Positions 29,383 to 37,046 of a stretch of 37,733 nucleotides of DNA are shown here, one piece after another (positions within the stretch are counted from its first letter, which is position 1; the number at the start of each line of letters is the position of its first letter). This DNA is from a virus: positions 1 to 37,733 of IMG/VR virus record IMGVR_UViG_3300043313_000560. One strand, given 5' to 3'. Below the pieces are notes generated by a model. It worked only from the letters and a program-made list of their open reading frames with translations. It was not told where the DNA came from and did no database searches. The translations under genes and the position numbers were made by a program.

Positions 29383-30150
29383 TCATACAGTCGGAAGTCC
29401 GGCGAGGAATTCCTCGACAGACGCGCGACTCGACTCGGGCGAAACGCGACTCGACTTGACCCTTTCGGGTTCCTCGTCTTTAGCTTTATCGCTACCGTCA
29501 TCGTCGCTGGTCAGGGCTGTCAGCGCGCTTGTCAGCAGATCCCTGGCCTGTTTGATCCTGTCCTGGTTCTTCGGCGACATCGCCGTCCCCACCGTGAGTA
29601 GGGTGTTCTTCGCCGCGACCAGTTCAGTCAGTTCGTTCGCGCCGATCTGCGTCGGTGAAATCTCGTACAGTTTCAGCTTGCGCAGTTCCCAGATTTCACG
29701 CCCGTCGGACTTGCCCCATCCGGCGTCAATCTCGTCGTAGGCGTAGCTGAACTGTGTGACCCGGCGCGCTTTCATCAGCCGCAGCGCATGCACGGCGATC
29801 GGGGAAGCATCCGCCCCGGTGTCGATACGGCCCTTCACCCACAGACCACCATTGGCTTTCACCAGCGGGTCAACCCAGTCGGGCAGGTCGCGGCCGGGTT
29901 CGAACTCGCCGATGTCGAGCACTTCGCCGATGTTGTAATTCGGGTCGTCCATGCGGTGCGACCAGAGCACCGGCAACGTGTTCGGCGAAGCCTTCCACTG
30001 TGTGATGGTGTCGGCGAACGCGCCAGGTTGCACGACGTCGCCCCAAGAGTCGACGTTGCCGAACACGGATACGATCGCTTCGAATTCGCCGGCTGCTGCG
30101 GCGCTGTCGTCGGTGGCCTTGAAACGCACCGGCGCGGTTTTCAGTTTCAC
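29383..30150 (-). CDS. Prohead protease, HK97 U35 family (255 aa)
   Basis: The herpes-protease-like fold of HK97 maturation proteases is seen as EFEAIVSVFGNVDSWGDVV, LPVLWSHRMDDPNYNIG (His65) and VTQFSYAYDEID (Ser135), followed by LRKLKLYEISPTQIGAN. The C-terminal tail is long and charged, and may act as scaffold or be removed during maturation. ATG 30150 overlaps the portal stop. Confidence 0.95.
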   Translation of the reverse strand: MKLKTAPVRFKATDDSAAAAGEFEAIVSVFGNVDSWGDVVQPGAFADTITQWKASPNTLPVLWSHRMDDPNYNIGEVLDIGEFEPGRDLPDWVDPLVKANGGLWVKGRIDTGADASPIAVHALRLMKARRVTQFSYAYDEIDAGWGKSDGREIWELRKLKLYEISPTQIGANELTELVAAKNTLLTVGTAMSPKNQDRIKQARDLLTSALTALTSDDDGSDKAKDEEPERVKSSRVSPESSRASVEEFLAGLPTV

Positions 30151-31697
30151 GACGCACTCCCCGCTGCTAGGTCATCGAATACGCCGCGCACGGCATCCTT
30201 CGGGTTCGGTCCGGCCAGCGCCGGGGCGAGACATTCGGCGGTGCGGGCGTTGATCGCCGCAGCCCAGTCCGACGCCTTGCCCTCATCGACAAGTCCGGCC
30301 AGGTCGGCGGCGAGTTCGGCATCCCACCGGCCGCGCTCGAATACCTCCGGCAGGCCGGCACCGACGCGCGACATGACGGCGTTGCACTGGCGCCGGTAAT
30401 GGTTGAGCAGCAACGCCCGTGCTTTCGGGTTCCCGTCGGTGCTCGGGTTGTCCGGTGCGGTGTCATTCGGCGACGCCAGGCCACCCGCTATCACGTTCAA
30501 CGGCACGATCAGCTCATCGCCGCCGTCGAGCGCGGCCAGGTTCAGCATGCCGCGGACCTCGTTGCGGGTCATCCACGGTGAACCGGTCGCCGACTGGAAT
30601 GCGCTCGCCTGCTCTTCGAAGCTGCCGCGCATCTTTTCGGACAAATTAAATTCAATATAGGTGGACCCGTCGACCGCGCCCGGGTCGAGGTCTTCCAACA
30701 GTTGGCTTTCGAGATCCTGCGCAATCTGTTGCAGATACGGCGCCAGGGTGTCCTGATACAGCATCGTATGCAATTCCCTCATCGACGAAAAGTTCATCGC
30801 CTCCGTCATGCCGACCATGGCCGGGGACACGTGGTAGGCGACCGCGCATTCCTCGCGGGTCAACCGGCGCGACTCCACATACTGTGCGTCCTTCGGCGAC
30901 ACACTTGCCGGGGAGAATTCCATGCCGTCTTCGAGGATCGGCGTGCCGCCCGCCTCCGGGCCTTCGCCGGTGTACTGCGATTTCCACTCGGCGACGAACC
31001 GGCCGCGCCCGTCCTGCGTCCACCGGGGTGCATCCTTCGGCCGGTGCAGATAGCCGGCCGCCCGCGCGCCGTTACGCCACAACTGTTCCCGGTACTGGGT
31101 GGCCGCATACTCTTCGGCGAGGATCTGCCGCAGCGTTTCGATCGGCGAGACACCCTGGCGCATGTCGTCCGGGTTGTAGCCGTACATGTGCACGACCCGG
31201 TCAGCGTCGACCGCGTACTCACCTTGGCTGCCGCGCAGGACGTACCGTTGCGCCGACGTCCACCCGGAGCCTTCCGGGGTGATGTTCCGCGGCGAGACCG
31301 GCAGCAGTGCCGGCTGTCCGCCCACGTTCAGTTTCAGCAGGAACGCATTGTCGTAAATGCCAAGGTCGTGCATGATGCCGGACAGCAGCCGATATTTTGT
31401 CAGCTTGCTACCGGGGTACGGGCGCTCCAGCAGCCGCGCCACCGGATGATCGCGAACCTTTTCCCGGTCGGTGTCGGACACCCGGCGGTACACGTCCACA
31501 CCGAGTTGGGCGACGTTACGCGCCAGCAGCCCGATGACGGTGCGCAGTTGCGGCTGCGAGCGCCACATCTGCTGATACGTCATCGACAGGGTGGGCGACA
31601 GCATCACCGACTGTGCCGGATTCCACCCCCACCAGGATGCGGAACGTTCAGTGTTCTGTATGGCGGTGATCTGCCCGGCCGTAACGACAAAAGCCAT
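30147..31697 (-). CDS. Portal protein, HK97 family (516 aa)
   Basis: The portal ring is the DNA entry channel and head assembly start point. Recognised words are QPQLRTVIGLLARNVAQLGV, HPVARLLERPYPGSKLT, GVSPIETLRQILAEEYAATQ, ILEDGMEFSPASVSPKDAQY, EECAVAYHVSPAMVG and MTRNEVRGMLNLAALDGGDE, in the order usual for HK97-type portals. ATG 31697 follows a purine-rich site. The C-terminal 90 residues are extra, helical and charged. Confidence 0.95.
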   Translation of the reverse strand: MAFVVTAGQITAIQNTERSASWWGWNPAQSVMLSPTLSMTYQQMWRSQPQLRTVIGLLARNVAQLGVDVYRRVSDTDREKVRDHPVARLLERPYPGSKLTKYRLLSGIMHDLGIYDNAFLLKLNVGGQPALLPVSPRNITPEGSGWTSAQRYVLRGSQGEYAVDADRVVHMYGYNPDDMRQGVSPIETLRQILAEEYAATQYREQLWRNGARAAGYLHRPKDAPRWTQDGRGRFVAEWKSQYTGEGPEAGGTPILEDGMEFSPASVSPKDAQYVESRRLTREECAVAYHVSPAMVGMTEAMNFSSMRELHTMLYQDTLAPYLQQIAQDLESQLLEDLDPGAVDGSTYIEFNLSEKMRGSFEEQASAFQSATGSPWMTRNEVRGMLNLAALDGGDELIVPLNVIAGGLASPNDTAPDNPSTDGNPKARALLLNHYRRQCNAVMSRVGAGLPEVFERGRWDAELAADLAGLVDEGKASDWAAAINARTAECLAPALAGPNPKDAVRGVFDDLAAGSAS

Positions 31698-31721
31698 GAT
31701 TCACCCGCTTCCGGCCGCGGT

Positions 31722-31931
31722 TCACGGTTGCACTTGAATGAACGAAATACGTGTGCGCTCTATCAGCACTTCGCCGTCGACCTCGACCGGATCGTTTCCC
31801 GGTTCGATCAGCTTCGCCTGCCGCAGCGTCAACAGCGGGCCGCGGCGGGCGAACAGAATGCCGTCGAATGCCCGGCCGTCGGTGAGGTTGACGAGCACGT
31901 GTCGGCAGATCGGCCACCGTCGCCACTGCAT
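31722..31931 (-). CDS. Small beta-rich head-region protein (69 aa)
   Basis: ATG 31931 has AAAAGGGG 8 bases upstream. The sequence VLVNLTDGRAFDGILFARRG then PVEVDGEVLIERTRISFIQV looks like a small beta-barrel (SH3/Sm-like). Genes of this size and type often lie between large terminase and portal in actinophages. Function is unknown. Confidence 0.8.
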   Translation of the reverse strand: MQWRRWPICRHVLVNLTDGRAFDGILFARRGPLLTLRQAKLIEPGNDPVEVDGEVLIERTRISFIQVQP

Positions 31932-31945
31932 TCGAAGGTCCCCTT

Positions 31946-34117
31946 TTAGGCAATGATGAGATCGTGATCGTCGTATGCGGATGTCAGCCGTGCGTTGTCG
32001 ACTGCCGCGCGCCAGGCGTTCGCCGCCATCGCCGCGGTCGGCACGGCGTCGATCCGTTCCCTGGCCGCACCCCGATCCGGCTTCACCGGGCGCTTAAGGT
32101 TCGGGTCATAGGGCGCCGCTTTGACGTGGCAGGCGTCGAAGCAGAACGTCGCGACAGGGTTGCCGTGGTGGTGGAAACGTTGCGCATCCACCAACGCCAT
32201 GACGTCATCCATGCCGGGGCTGAGCGTGTCGTAGGTGTTGCGGTAGGCGGTGACCGCACCGCTGTTACCGTCGAGCCCGACAGCTTCCGCCACCCGGTTG
32301 ATGATCGGCCACATCGACCACTCATCGGAATCGACACCGGCCACCCGGAATTCAGTACCATCAATGGCGATGTCTGCCGTAACTCGGTCGTAATCGATCA
32401 CGCCGCCATCTGTAGCTGTAATCCAACCCTGTGCAACCCAGCGCGAGAACAGGCCATCGTGATACTTGTCGAGCCGTTCGATTCCACCCTCTGGCAACCA
32501 GAAGCGCCATAGAACATCCACCGGACTCTCGTCGGTATCGCCGGGAATCAATAGGCAGAACGCAGTGAGATCGAATTTCGCGGCTAGGTCGAGACCTCCG
32601 TAGGCGACCCTGCCGATGAGTTCGCGGCGGCCGTCGACCGGGTTAAGCCAGAGGTTGCCGCACGACTGCACCCACTTCGTCATGGGCATCCACCGGTGCG
32701 ACTGTGACGTCCACTGGTTGAGCCTGAACTGTCTGAACGCCTGCTCTTTCGATGGATCGTTCTTCGCCTCCAACGCCTCTTCGCGCAGGGCGTCGATCGA
32801 CAGGAACGAACCGAGCGCCGGATTCGCATGCGGCCAGTTGCGTTCATCCCACGGGTCGGCGTCGCGCGGGGTGTTGCGGATGTAGGTGAATACGTGCGGC
32901 GCCCGGTCGGGATCTTCGGCGATACGCACCGCTTCGGCATGCTCGTTCGCGGCGAACGTGTGCCCGTCCGTGCCGGCCGTACCGGCGGCGATCATCAACG
33001 GTTGCAGGCGGGCGCCCATCGCGGTGCGCATCGCCGTCCACAAACCGTCATCTTTCTGCACTTCCAACTCGTCGAAGATGATGCCGGACGGATTGTGCCC
33101 GAGGTTTCCGGCCGAGTCCGCGGCGACGATCTCATAGAACGATCCGGTGCGCTCATCGACGATCCGCTTCGCCTGCTTGTAGATCTGCAACCGTTTACGC
33201 AGCACCGACGACAATCGCACCATGCGCTCAGCGACGTCGAACACCTTTCGTGCCTGGTCGCGGTCGAGCGCACATCCGTAGATTTCGGCGCCCTCTTCGT
33301 CGTCGGCGACGAGCAGATAGAGCGCGACCCCGGCGAGCAGTTCCGAATTGTGCGTCGGTGTCAGCGACCGGCCTGCCAGGAACACGTGTGACGGGTGTTC
33401 TACGGCGATGCAGACAACCTCACGGTCTCCGGCCGGCTCGACAGCGACAATCGCGTTCGTTGGCCCGACGTCGATCCGCGTAGCAATGTCGACGTCTGTC
33501 CGGACGACCGGGCCGGGTGTGGTGACGCTGTACCGCCCCGGATCGTCGGCCAGCCCGGCGGTGGTGACGACCCGCGACCAACCAATATGCCGATCATTGA
33601 CCGTCCACTTGTGGTCGTCGGCGGCGACGATCTGCGCGCCGTCCGCGAACCGCACCATGTACGCCGGGCGGATGTGCCGCCCTGACACCCACTGGACGGC
33701 GGTGAGGCTGCCGTCTTCGGCGTGCACCCGGTCGCCGGTGGTGAGTTCACCCATGGTCGCCCAGCCGCGCTCGGCAAGGATCGGCGTATCGACGTCGAGG
33801 GCCTTCCCGTTCTTGCGCGCCAGTTCGATGAACGCAATCCGGTACCGGCGCACGTACTCTTTCGATTCGGCATCCCACCGGACGATGCCGAACAGCGGCG
33901 CAACGATGTCGTCAGCCTGCCATTCGGCCAGGGCGAACGGCTTACGCGCGAACCGGCCTTTGGTGTGACAGAGCACTTCCCGGAAAAAGCCGATCACTTT
34001 GACAACCCGCGGCAGACACCAGTGCTCGCCGCGCTCGGTGCATTCGTGTTCGTCGAAGACAAAACCGCAGGGTGGCAGGCTACGCGTTGAGGTACCTCGC
34101 CGACGTGGTGCCGCCAT
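31946..34117 (-). CDS. terL: Large terminase subunit with mini-intein (723 aa precursor)
   Basis: The packaging motor ATPase and nuclease. The N-extein has FARKPFALAEWQADDIVAPL and FIELARKNGK (Walker A start, Lys105); the intein spans residues 106-257; the C-extein begins SELLAGVALYLLVADDEEG at Ser258 and restores GKS. Walker B is GIIFDELEVQ. The nuclease domain has YGGLDLAAKFDLTAF and SPGMDDVMALVDA. Removing the intein gives 571 residues, a normal size. ATG 34117, 38 bases inside the small terminase gene and with a GGGTGAGG site, is the start. The gene is intact only if the intein splices. Confidence 0.95.
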   Translation of the reverse strand: MAAPRRRGTSTRSLPPCGFVFDEHECTERGEHWCLPRVVKVIGFFREVLCHTKGRFARKPFALAEWQADDIVAPLFGIVRWDAESKEYVRRYRIAFIELARKNGKALDVDTPILAERGWATMGELTTGDRVHAEDGSLTAVQWVSGRHIRPAYMVRFADGAQIVAADDHKWTVNDRHIGWSRVVTTAGLADDPGRYSVTTPGPVVRTDVDIATRIDVGPTNAIVAVEPAGDREVVCIAVEHPSHVFLAGRSLTPTHNSELLAGVALYLLVADDEEGAEIYGCALDRDQARKVFDVAERMVRLSSVLRKRLQIYKQAKRIVDERTGSFYEIVAADSAGNLGHNPSGIIFDELEVQKDDGLWTAMRTAMGARLQPLMIAAGTAGTDGHTFAANEHAEAVRIAEDPDRAPHVFTYIRNTPRDADPWDERNWPHANPALGSFLSIDALREEALEAKNDPSKEQAFRQFRLNQWTSQSHRWMPMTKWVQSCGNLWLNPVDGRRELIGRVAYGGLDLAAKFDLTAFCLLIPGDTDESPVDVLWRFWLPEGGIERLDKYHDGLFSRWVAQGWITATDGGVIDYDRVTADIAIDGTEFRVAGVDSDEWSMWPIINRVAEAVGLDGNSGAVTAYRNTYDTLSPGMDDVMALVDAQRFHHHGNPVATFCFDACHVKAAPYDPNLKRPVKPDRGAARERIDAVPTAAMAANAWRAAVDNARLTSAYDDHDLIIA
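33347..33802 (-). other. Class 3-type mini-intein in the terminase P-loop (152 aa)
   Basis: The intein starts ALDVDTPILAERGWATMGEL (Ala1 instead of Cys/Ser), so it cannot splice by the class 1 route. Block B reads DDHKW (His64, Trp66), block F reads REVVCIAVEHPSHVFLAG (Cys131) and block G reads LTPTHN then Ser+1 (Thr150, His151, Asn152). Trp, Cys and Thr at these places form the WCT signature of class 3 inteins. There is no homing endonuclease domain; the middle is only about 50 residues. Insertion is between Lys and Ser of the Walker A GKS. Confidence 0.9.
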
Positions 34118-34544
34118 GGCTCGCCTCACCCTTGTGAATTTCGGACCGTGCGGACGGGGTGAACCCGAATTCGCCGGCGAACTGGCGCACCACCTGGGCT
34201 GCATCGCGCTGGATACGCACGGCCGGGTTGGTGACGGTGGTGCCTTTGATGGCGCCGGGCAGCAGCAGCGGCGACCGGGCAAGCAGGGCGCACGCTTTGC
34301 GGTGGGTTACCACCGCTTCGGCATAGCAGCGCAGCGCGTCACGGTCGGCGGGTGTGGCGATACCCATCACGATGAGCTGCGTGATGGTGTAGTCCCACAC
34401 GGCGCGTACCTCGTCGCTGCAATCTTCGGGACATTCGGGCAACCCGGACGGGGCCGGCGGTTCGTCCCTGTTGATTTTGCATGGCTGGTCGCCGTGCAGC
34501 AGCCGTAGCTGTGTCGGCTTCGGTATCGGTCCCCGCTTACCCAT
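34080..34544 (-). CDS. terS: Small terminase subunit, P27-like (154 aa)
   Basis: The protein begins GKRGPIPKPTQLRLLHGDQP, the typical start of phage terminase small subunit P27 proteins, and continues with PECPEDCSDEVRAVWDYTIT, DRDALRCYAEAVVTHRKACA and VVRQFAGEFGFTPSARSEI. It recognises phage DNA at the packaging site and delivers it to the large subunit. ATG 34544 has a GGAAAGGGG site. It heads the late operon. Confidence 0.95.
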   Translation of the reverse strand: MGKRGPIPKPTQLRLLHGDQPCKINRDEPPAPSGLPECPEDCSDEVRAVWDYTITQLIVMGIATPADRDALRCYAEAVVTHRKACALLARSPLLLPGAIKGTTVTNPAVRIQRDAAQVVRQFAGEFGFTPSARSEIHKGEASHGGTTSARYLNA

Positions 34545-34653
34545 GGCTATGCCCCTTTCCGTGTTGTGGCGTTCCGCACAGTGGCGCCGGGTGCGGGCCG
34601 TCGAGCCGATAGGTCGGATGTCAGAACGTCACCGACCAGGAAGGCCCGCCCTG

Positions 34654-35010
34654 ATGAACGTCTCCCGTACCGCCGCCGTGTTCGTGCTCGCGACCGTCGG
34701 CGTCATCGCCGGGGCCGGTAGCGCCAGTGCCGCACCGAAGACGGTGACGACGTTGCGCGCCGGGCTGTATCAGACGCCCGCGCTGGTCGCTGTCGGCGCT
34801 GTCATGCCTTCGTATGTTCCGGTGCTCAAGCCGGGCACGTACACGACGACCCGCACCGGTCGGCAGGTGTGCACGTTGCGGGCCATCGGTGAGATCGGGG
34901 AGACGTCGAGCAACCTGATTCTGGCGTTCGCGAAGTCGGGCACGGTGAAGGTGGCCGCTGACTCGTGGGTGGTCGAGGTGACCGGACCGTGCGTGTGGCG
35001 CCGTAAGTAG
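34654..35010 (+). CDS. Small secreted protein (118 aa)
   Basis: The ATG at 34654 has AGGAAGG 9 bases upstream. Residues 1-27 form a clear Sec signal peptide: basic MNVSRT, hydrophobic AAVFVLATVGVIAGAG, and SASAA before PKTV. The mature part of about 90 residues is beta-rich with two cysteines (RQVCTLRAIGEIG and VEVTGPCVWRRK) that may form a disulfide. It is divergent from the terminase genes. Candidate roles are superinfection exclusion or change of the lysogen surface; both are inferred from secretion and position. Confidence 0.8.
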   Translation: MNVSRTAAVFVLATVGVIAGAGSASAAPKTVTTLRAGLYQTPALVAVGAVMPSYVPVLKPGTYTTTRTGRQVCTLRAIGEIGETSSNLILAFAKSGTVKVAADSWVVEVTGPCVWRRK

Positions 35011-35052
35011 TGGCCTAGAACACTGGCGCTGTACTGTACGGTCCGGTATAGT
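35008..35052 (+). promoter_or_regulatory. Promoter/operator element, copy 1
   Basis: It shares about 40 bases with 35701-35746: TAGTGGCCTAGAACACTGGC, then GTACTGTACGGTCC and the -10 TATAGT (35047-35052). It contains AGTG-N8-CACT and an imperfect ACTGTAC/GTATAGT inverted repeat over the -10. There is no good -35. The ATG at 35060 lies eight bases beyond the -10 with no ribosome binding site, so the transcript may be leaderless. Confidence 0.75.
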
Positions 35053-35059
35053 TCTGAGT

Positions 35060-35263
35060 ATGAACAGCGCAGCGAAGCTCACCATCAAGGCGCATCTCGC
35101 CAATGGGCTTGACGTGACCCGCGAGGTCGCCTGGGTCAACCACCTGGGTCAAGTAGTGCCGGGCCGGCTCGTCAAGGAAGGCAAGTTCTGGGCGGTACTT
35201 GACTTCGACGGTAACTGTCTTCAGAACGGCGGACCGGGCGCCCGGTACGTATTCATCTACTGA
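35060..35263 (+). CDS. Small beta-rich protein (67 aa)
   Basis: The ATG at 35060 follows promoter copy 1 so closely that a leaderless message is likely. The product (MNSAAKLTIKAHLANGLDVT, then VPGRLVKEGKFWAVLDFDGN) is predicted all-beta, with no catalytic motif. It heads a three-gene plus-strand operon. No family recognised. Confidence 0.75.
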   Translation: MNSAAKLTIKAHLANGLDVTREVAWVNHLGQVVPGRLVKEGKFWAVLDFDGNCLQNGGPGARYVFIY

Positions 35264-35278
35264 ACGGAAGCGACTCCG

Positions 35279-35476
35279 ATGCCTCGTAAGGAATACACCG
35301 CGATCAGCTTCGAACCCGACGCCGCGCGATCGATGCGCGCCATCCGCCGCAGCCTGTCGGCAACGCTGGGCCGCGACATCAGCCTCTCCGACGCCGCACG
35401 TATCGCCGAGTACATCGTCGTCGACGGCGGCACGGTGCGCGACGCCGCGACCATCGTTTTGGGGGTAGCGGCGTGA
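35279..35476 (+). CDS. Ribbon-helix-helix-like small DNA-binding protein (65 aa)
   Basis: ATG 35279 has GGAAG 9 bases upstream. The N-terminal KEYTAISFEPDAARSMRAIR, then LGRDISLSDAARIAEYIVV, has a strand followed by two helices, as in RHH repressors and antitoxins. It could control the duplicated promoter element that flanks its operon. Assignment is moderate because the sequence is short. Confidence 0.6.
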   Translation: MPRKEYTAISFEPDAARSMRAIRRSLSATLGRDISLSDAARIAEYIVVDGGTVRDAATIVLGVAA

Positions 35477-35640
35477 AGGTCTACACGATCGAAGTCGCCC
35501 TAGAAGATCTCGGGATCACCGGCACAGCAACGCTCAGGGTCGCCGCCGTGTCCCGGACGAACGCCGAACGGGCCGCGCGAGACACATTCAACGTGGAAAG
35601 CATGCAGCTCAACATCATCAACGAAGAGCCCCACGGCTAA
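35473..35640 (+). CDS. Small protein coupled to the RHH-like gene (55 aa)
   Basis: GTG 35473 overlaps the preceding stop (GTGA). The product reads MKVYTIEVALEDLGITGTAT, with a beta hairpin followed by VSRTNAERAARDTFNVESMQ, a helix and strand. The alpha/beta fold resembles a short DUF-type phage protein, but I cannot name it. A toxin partner of the RHH protein is possible by operon shape only. A hairpin ends the operon. Confidence 0.6.
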   Translation: MKVYTIEVALEDLGITGTATLRVAAVSRTNAERAARDTFNVESMQLNIINEEPHG

Positions 35641-35659
35641 ACAAGCACTCATCGACGAC

Positions 35660-35691
35660 AGGCGCCGCTGCGGACATCCCGCGCGGCGCCT
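35660..35691 (+). terminator. Hairpin ending the first plus-strand operon
   Basis: AGGCGCCGC (35660-35668) and GCGGCGCCT (35683-35691) form a 9-base stem with a 14-base loop, followed by TTCGTCG, between the operon stop at 35640 and promoter copy 2. Confidence 0.7.
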
Positions 35692-35700
35692 TCGTCGTAT

Positions 35701-35746
35701 TAGTGGCTTAGAACACTGGCCGTCGTACTGTACGGTCCTGTATGCT
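35701..35746 (+). promoter_or_regulatory. Promoter/operator element, copy 2
   Basis: Second copy of the element at 35008: TAGTGGCTTAGAACACTGGC, GTACTGTACGGTCCTG and the -10 TATGCT (35741-35746). The palindrome is less exact on the right than in copy 1. Transcription should start near 35753, giving a leader of about 35 bases with GAAAGG before ATG 35788. Confidence 0.75.
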
Positions 35747-35787
35747 TTCGGCAACAGGTAAAGCACCACGGCGAAAGGCACTCCCCG

Positions 35788-36348
35788 ATGAGCAACACGA
35801 CAACCGTCACCCACCCGGACGGAACCATCAGCACCCGCACCAGCAAATCCCGCGCATACACTCACGCCGTAGTGGTCTCTCCAGCCCCGGCCATTGCGTA
35901 CGCGGCGATGCTAGACGCCGTCGCCCGCACACTTCGGGACAAGGCAGAGGCATTCCGGGCAGCGGCAGAGGCTGGCCACGTGACCGTGACAGATCGCCGC
36001 ATCGGACGTGTCGGGGCCGACGACATGTTCTCGCACGTTGCGAAGCTGACCGGTACGGACCTCTCCACGTGGTGCTCCGCCGATGGCCGGACGCTGGACG
36101 GGGACGCCGCCGTACCGGTCAGTTCGTACCTAAAGGACTACGCCTACGGCATGGCAGACGACGCGGACCGCCTAGCCGCCGGACGGGAAGCACTCGCAGC
36201 CGAGATCAGGGACGCGGGTACCCCCGTTGGCGAGTGGGGTGTGCTCCGCTGGTCGAGCCGCGCAGACCTGGCCGCGAAGGCAGCGGCCGGCGAGTTCGCA
36301 ACCTTCGCAACCGGCGGCCGAACCGTGTCCGTTGTGGCGGTTGACTGA
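35788..36348 (+). CDS. Unknown protein of the moron-like region (186 aa)
   Basis: The ATG at 35788 has GAAAGG about 9 bases upstream. The protein begins MSNTTTVTHPDGTISTRTSK and is otherwise mostly helical: AIAYAAMLDAVARTLRDKAE, DDMFSHVAKLTGTDLSTW, DDADRLAAGREALAAEIRDA. A short Thr/Ser-rich N-terminus precedes two helical bundles. No domain recognised. It stands alone between a promoter copy and a strong terminator, typical of a gene expressed from the prophage. Confidence 0.75.
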   Translation: MSNTTTVTHPDGTISTRTSKSRAYTHAVVVSPAPAIAYAAMLDAVARTLRDKAEAFRAAAEAGHVTVTDRRIGRVGADDMFSHVAKLTGTDLSTWCSADGRTLDGDAAVPVSSYLKDYAYGMADDADRLAAGREALAAEIRDAGTPVGEWGVLRWSSRADLAAKAAAGEFATFATGGRTVSVVAVD

Positions 36349-36363
36349 ACAGCACGACACGTC

Positions 36364-36394
36364 GACACCCCCGCGGATCGCCCGCGGGGGTGTC
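36364..36394 (+). terminator. Strong terminator
   Basis: GACACCCCCGCGG (36364-36376) and CCGCGGGGGTGTC (36382-36394) form a perfect 13-base stem with a 5-base loop, followed by TTGCT, 16 bases after the upstream gene. Confidence 0.9.
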
Positions 36395-36458
36395 TTGCTG
36401 TGCCCAGCCCGGCAGCGAGCAGGCACTACCGATCAAGGTCCATCCATGGGACGCTGCG

Positions 36459-36626
36459 ATGATGGTCACCCGCAACCGAGACAGCATGATCACCATGCCG
36501 TGTGACATCGAGACCCGGCGCACCGAACCGCGCCGCCGCGCCGCATGGCACCGCGACTGCCCCCACCCGGACCGCTGCCGCTGCCCCGCCCATGAACGCG
36601 ACACCGCGGAGCGCGACCGGACGTGA
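36459..36626 (+). CDS. Small basic Cys-rich protein (55 aa)
   Basis: The frame is supported by a GTGA overlap with the next gene. ATG 36459 is chosen, but ATG 36486 is possible. The C-terminus WHRDCPHPDRCRCPAHERD holds three cysteines and several histidines and may bind zinc. The N-terminus is Arg-rich. No function known. Confidence 0.5.
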   Translation: MMVTRNRDSMITMPCDIETRRTEPRRRAAWHRDCPHPDRCRCPAHERDTAERDRT

Positions 36627-36895
36627 TCGACGCAGAGCAGGCGCTACGTCGCCATGCCGCACACATGGGCTGGCCGGACGGCGCCGCCGACGCGTGCATA
36701 CGCCTACGCCGCGAACATCCGCGGTGGAACGTCTACTGGTCGGCGCGGCCCATGAGCATCGAACCGAACGCCCGCGCCGTCGCCGGCTATCAGGCGTCGC
36801 TGGGCATGGCCGGATTCCGCAGCGAGTTGTCCGCCACCACCATCGACGAGCTGCGCCGGAAGATCATGACGGTCGAGTCGGAACTACCGCCGTAG
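36623..36895 (+). CDS. Small protein of unknown function (90 aa)
   Basis: GTG 36623 overlaps the preceding stop. The product (AEQALRRHAAHMGWPDGAAD, then HPRWNVYWSARPMSIEPNAR and TIDELRRKIMTVESELP) is helical at both ends with a Trp-rich beta-like centre. Its 3' end overlaps a convergent minus-strand gene by 32 bases. No family recognised. Confidence 0.65.
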   Translation: MIDAEQALRRHAAHMGWPDGAADACIRLRREHPRWNVYWSARPMSIEPNARAVAGYQASLGMAGFRSELSATTIDELRRKIMTVESELPP

Positions 36896-37043
36896 GCAGG
36901 CGATGCTGACAGGTGCACGACGGGCGATCACAGTGCATCGAGCGAGCGACGATCAGGCCACGGTCAGCGTTACTCGGCGAGAGACCCGGCCGGTGCCACT
37001 TCGCCAGGAAGTCCGCAGCATCGGCACACAGACGGCACATCAT
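36864..37043 (-). CDS. Small Cys-rich protein (59 aa)
   Basis: ATG 37043 has GGAGGTG 7-8 bases upstream, one of the best ribosome binding sites in the window, which overlaps the stop of the SLOG gene. The product (MMCRLCADAADFLAKWHRPG, then MHCDRPSCTCQHRLP) has two CxxC/CxC groups with His and probably binds zinc. It overlaps the convergent plus-strand gene by 32 bases at its end. Function unknown. Confidence 0.65.
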   Translation of the reverse strand: MMCRLCADAADFLAKWHRPGLSPSNADRGLIVARSMHCDRPSCTCQHRLPTAVVPTRPS

Positions 37044-37046
37044 CCG

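Noticed and set aside
33347-33802. Homing endonuclease or inserted selfish gene in the terminase
   Set aside because: The insert has only splicing blocks; no LAGLIDADG or HNH motif lies in its short central part.
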